A stretch of DNA of 6,902 nucleotides from Anaerolineales bacterium UBA4826. Its GTDB lineage: Bacteria; Chloroflexota; Anaerolineae; UBA4142. Every line of letters starts with the position of its first letter. The first letter of the stretch is position 1. The notes beneath the pieces were generated by a model, which saw nothing but the letters and a program-made list of their open reading frames with translations, was not told the origin of the DNA and ran no database searches. Location of the stretch: contig DHFK01000024.1 in the NCBI GenBank assembly GCA_002400365.1, positions 15,467 through 22,368 of the forward strand, given 5' to 3'. Made by a program: the position numbers and the translations under genes. Positions 5,944 to 6,902 of the stretch are shown one piece after another.

Positions 5944-6750
5944 CTACAAACTTGTCCCCATCATTTTCGGTCCCGTCGGCTTGGGGCTGCCGCCGATCGG
6001 TTCAACCGTGATGCCAATGCCTTGGTACTCCTTGAGCGGCTTGGGCGAATGAATCAGCAGCCAGCCGTTCCCCCGCTCGTCCACGGTGAATGTGCCGCCG
6101 CTCGTGCGGTCGCCGTTCGGATCAATCAACCAGACTTGGTACACTTTGCCCAGCGCCAACGCGGGCAGATCGTCCACAAACAGCGCGAGCGTCGTTTCGG
6201 CCGGTGATCCATACAATCGTCCGGCAGCGCGCTCTGCAACTTGCGTTCCCTGCAGATGCTGGGGCGTGCCATCGGCGTACGCCACCACCGCCATGAACTC
6301 GCGCTGGCGCGTCAGTTCGGCGATCAATTTCTGACTCGTCGCGGCTTGTTGCGACATTTGGACTTGCAGCGACGCGTTCCAGACGCCCAACGCGACAAGC
6401 AGGACGAGCGCGACTGCCGCAAATGCCGGCGCGCGGAAAAGTGTAGAGAGGAAAGAGGAAAGAGGAGAGCGGAAAGATGGTGTTGGCGTGGGTTGCGGTT
6501 TGGCTTGCGGCAAAACGGCGGCAAGCACACGATACTTTAACTCCGCCGGCGGCTCGACTTGCGGAACCGCGTACGGCAACAACTCGACCACCGGGCGATA
6601 CGCTGCGACGAGTCGCGCGCAATTCGCGCAGCGCGCCAGATGCGCCTCGATGCGCGCGCGGTCTTTTTCGTCCACCGCGTCTAACGCATACGCCGGAATC
6701 AGTTCTTCAAGTTCTTGACAGAGCGTCATTGCACCAACATCTCTTTCCAT
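5944..6750 (-). CDS. Membrane anti-sigma factor with zinc-finger and RskA domains
   Basis: This 268-aa protein is built as an ECF anti-sigma factor. The N-terminus has a zinc-finger anti-sigma domain with Cys11 and the HLARCANC motif (His37, Cys41, Cys44) following YALDAVDEKDRARIEAH. A Pro/Ser-rich linker (about 81-106) follows, then one transmembrane helix (about 107-125, AFAAVALVLLVALGVW) and a coiled stretch. The extracytoplasmic RskA-like domain (about 150-268) includes AGRLYGS, LALFVDDLPAL, KVYQVWLID and GITVEP. Family knowledge: the cytoplasmic finger holds an ECF sigma factor inactive until the outer domain is processed by proteolysis. The cognate sigma gene is usually just upstream, which here is beyond the right edge. 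The start at 6750 has a short AGGA site; ATG 6729 (residue 8) is an alternative that keeps Cys11. The linker is encoded by a 7-bp repeat tract. Confidence 0.92.
   Translation of the reverse strand: MERDVGAMTLCQELEELIPAYALDAVDEKDRARIEAHLARCANCARLVAAYRPVVELLPYAVPQVEPPAELKYRVLAAVLPQAKPQPTPTPSFRSPLSSFLSTLFRAPAFAAVALVLLVALGVWNASLQVQMSQQAATSQKLIAELTRQREFMAVVAYADGTPQHLQGTQVAERAAGRLYGSPAETTLALFVDDLPALALGKVYQVWLIDPNGDRTSGGTFTVDERGNGWLLIHSPKPLKEYQGIGITVEPIGGSPKPTGPKMMGTSL
6434..6475. repeat. In-frame heptamer repeat tract inside the anti-sigma gene
   Basis: The plus strand reads as six consecutive 7-base units: CGGAAAA, GTGTAGA, GAGGAAA, GAGGAAA, GAGGAGA and GCGGAAA. All but the second closely match a GAGGAAA consensus. 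The tract is purine-rich on this strand and codes, on the other, for the Ser/Phe/Leu/Arg linker just before the transmembrane helix. Three units make 21 bases, so the reading frame returns every 7 residues and stays open throughout. Confidence 0.7.
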
Positions 6751-6794
6751 TTATCCTACGCAAAGCATCGGCTTTTAGATTTATTTAACAGTTT

Positions 6795-6902
6795 GGAGGT
6801 TGGAAGTTGGAGGTTAGAGGTTGGAAAGACGTCTTTGTTTGCCAACCGGGTTCTAACTTCCAATCTCTAACCTCCAATCTCTAATCTCTAATCTCCAATC
6901 TC
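6795..6902. repeat. Inverted pair of heptamer-repeat arrays, continuing past the right edge
   Basis: The left array (6795-6829) is GGAGGTT, GGAAGTT, GGAGGTT, AGAGGTT, GGAAAGA. The right array (6852-6902) is TCTAACT, TCCAATC, TCTAACC, TCCAATC, TCTAATC, TCTAATC, TCCAATC, then TC at the edge. The arrays are near complements of each other, so the strand can fold into a long hairpin. Its centre contains a 12-bp palindrome AAAGACGTCTTT (6825-6836) and the pairing GGTTGG/CCAACC (6819-6824 and 6842-6847). The repeat lies about 45 bp upstream of the anti-sigma gene. No coding sequence or promoter is recognised in 6751-6902. The unit is far too short and spacerless for CRISPR. Confidence 0.85.

Noticed and set aside
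6122..6622. Second minus-strand frame (166 aa) within the anti-sigma gene
   Set aside because: It is an Arg/Ala-rich alternative frame typical of GC-rich coding sequence; the main frame has a complete zinc finger, membrane helix and RskA domain.
6795..6902. CRISPR-like array
   Set aside because: Units are 7 bp, contiguous and without unique spacers; the array is a simple heptamer repeat.

Overview
The window looks like a chromosomal segment of a Chloroflexota bacterium (Anaerolineae- or Roseiflexus-like). This placement is inferred from gene content and repeat style, not from a marker gene. The supporting signs are a large STAND ATPase-TPR-LuxR regulator, a mevalonate-type decarboxylase in a bacterium, an RskA-type anti-sigma factor, and intergenic spaces filled with palindromic and 7-bp-periodic repeats. 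Base composition is patchy: the mevalonate gene is much richer in CG and GCG runs than the glycosyltransferase and regulator genes on its left.

Layout, left to right. (1) 1-371, minus: the N-terminal 123 codons of a SnoaL-like ester cyclase, cut by the window edge. (2) 372-679: non-coding, holding an imperfect palindrome (560-648). (3) 680-1966, minus: a GT1/MGT-type glycosyltransferase. (4) 1967-2297: non-coding, holding a 103-bp MITE-like palindrome (2148-2250) with 11-bp perfect terminal repeats and an 8-bp direct repeat. The right copy of that direct repeat is the U-tract of a Rho-independent terminator (2253-2283). (5) 2298-4742, minus: the 814-aa LuxR-family STAND regulator. (6) 4743-4852: a compact divergent promoter region with two back-to-back sigma-70-type promoters. 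The leftward one is near consensus and would give an almost leaderless mRNA. (7) 4853-5839, plus: a diphosphomevalonate (or phosphomevalonate) decarboxylase. (8) 5840-5943: a 93-bp palindrome with 15-bp perfect arms between convergent genes. (9) 5944-6750, minus: a membrane anti-sigma factor with an N-terminal zinc-finger and C-terminal RskA domain; its linker is encoded by a 7-bp repeat tract. (10) 6795-6902: an inverted pair of heptamer-repeat arrays that runs off the right edge.

How the genes relate. There is no tight operon. The STAND regulator and the decarboxylase share a promoter region, so cross-regulation is possible but unproven. The anti-sigma factor presumably pairs with an ECF sigma factor gene lying to the right of the window. 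The ester cyclase and glycosyltransferase are both small-molecule enzymes on the same strand but are separated by about 300 bp. The most notable content is the repeats: two copies of one palindromic family, one with a clear insertion signature in a terminator, and heptamer repeats found both between genes and in frame within a gene.
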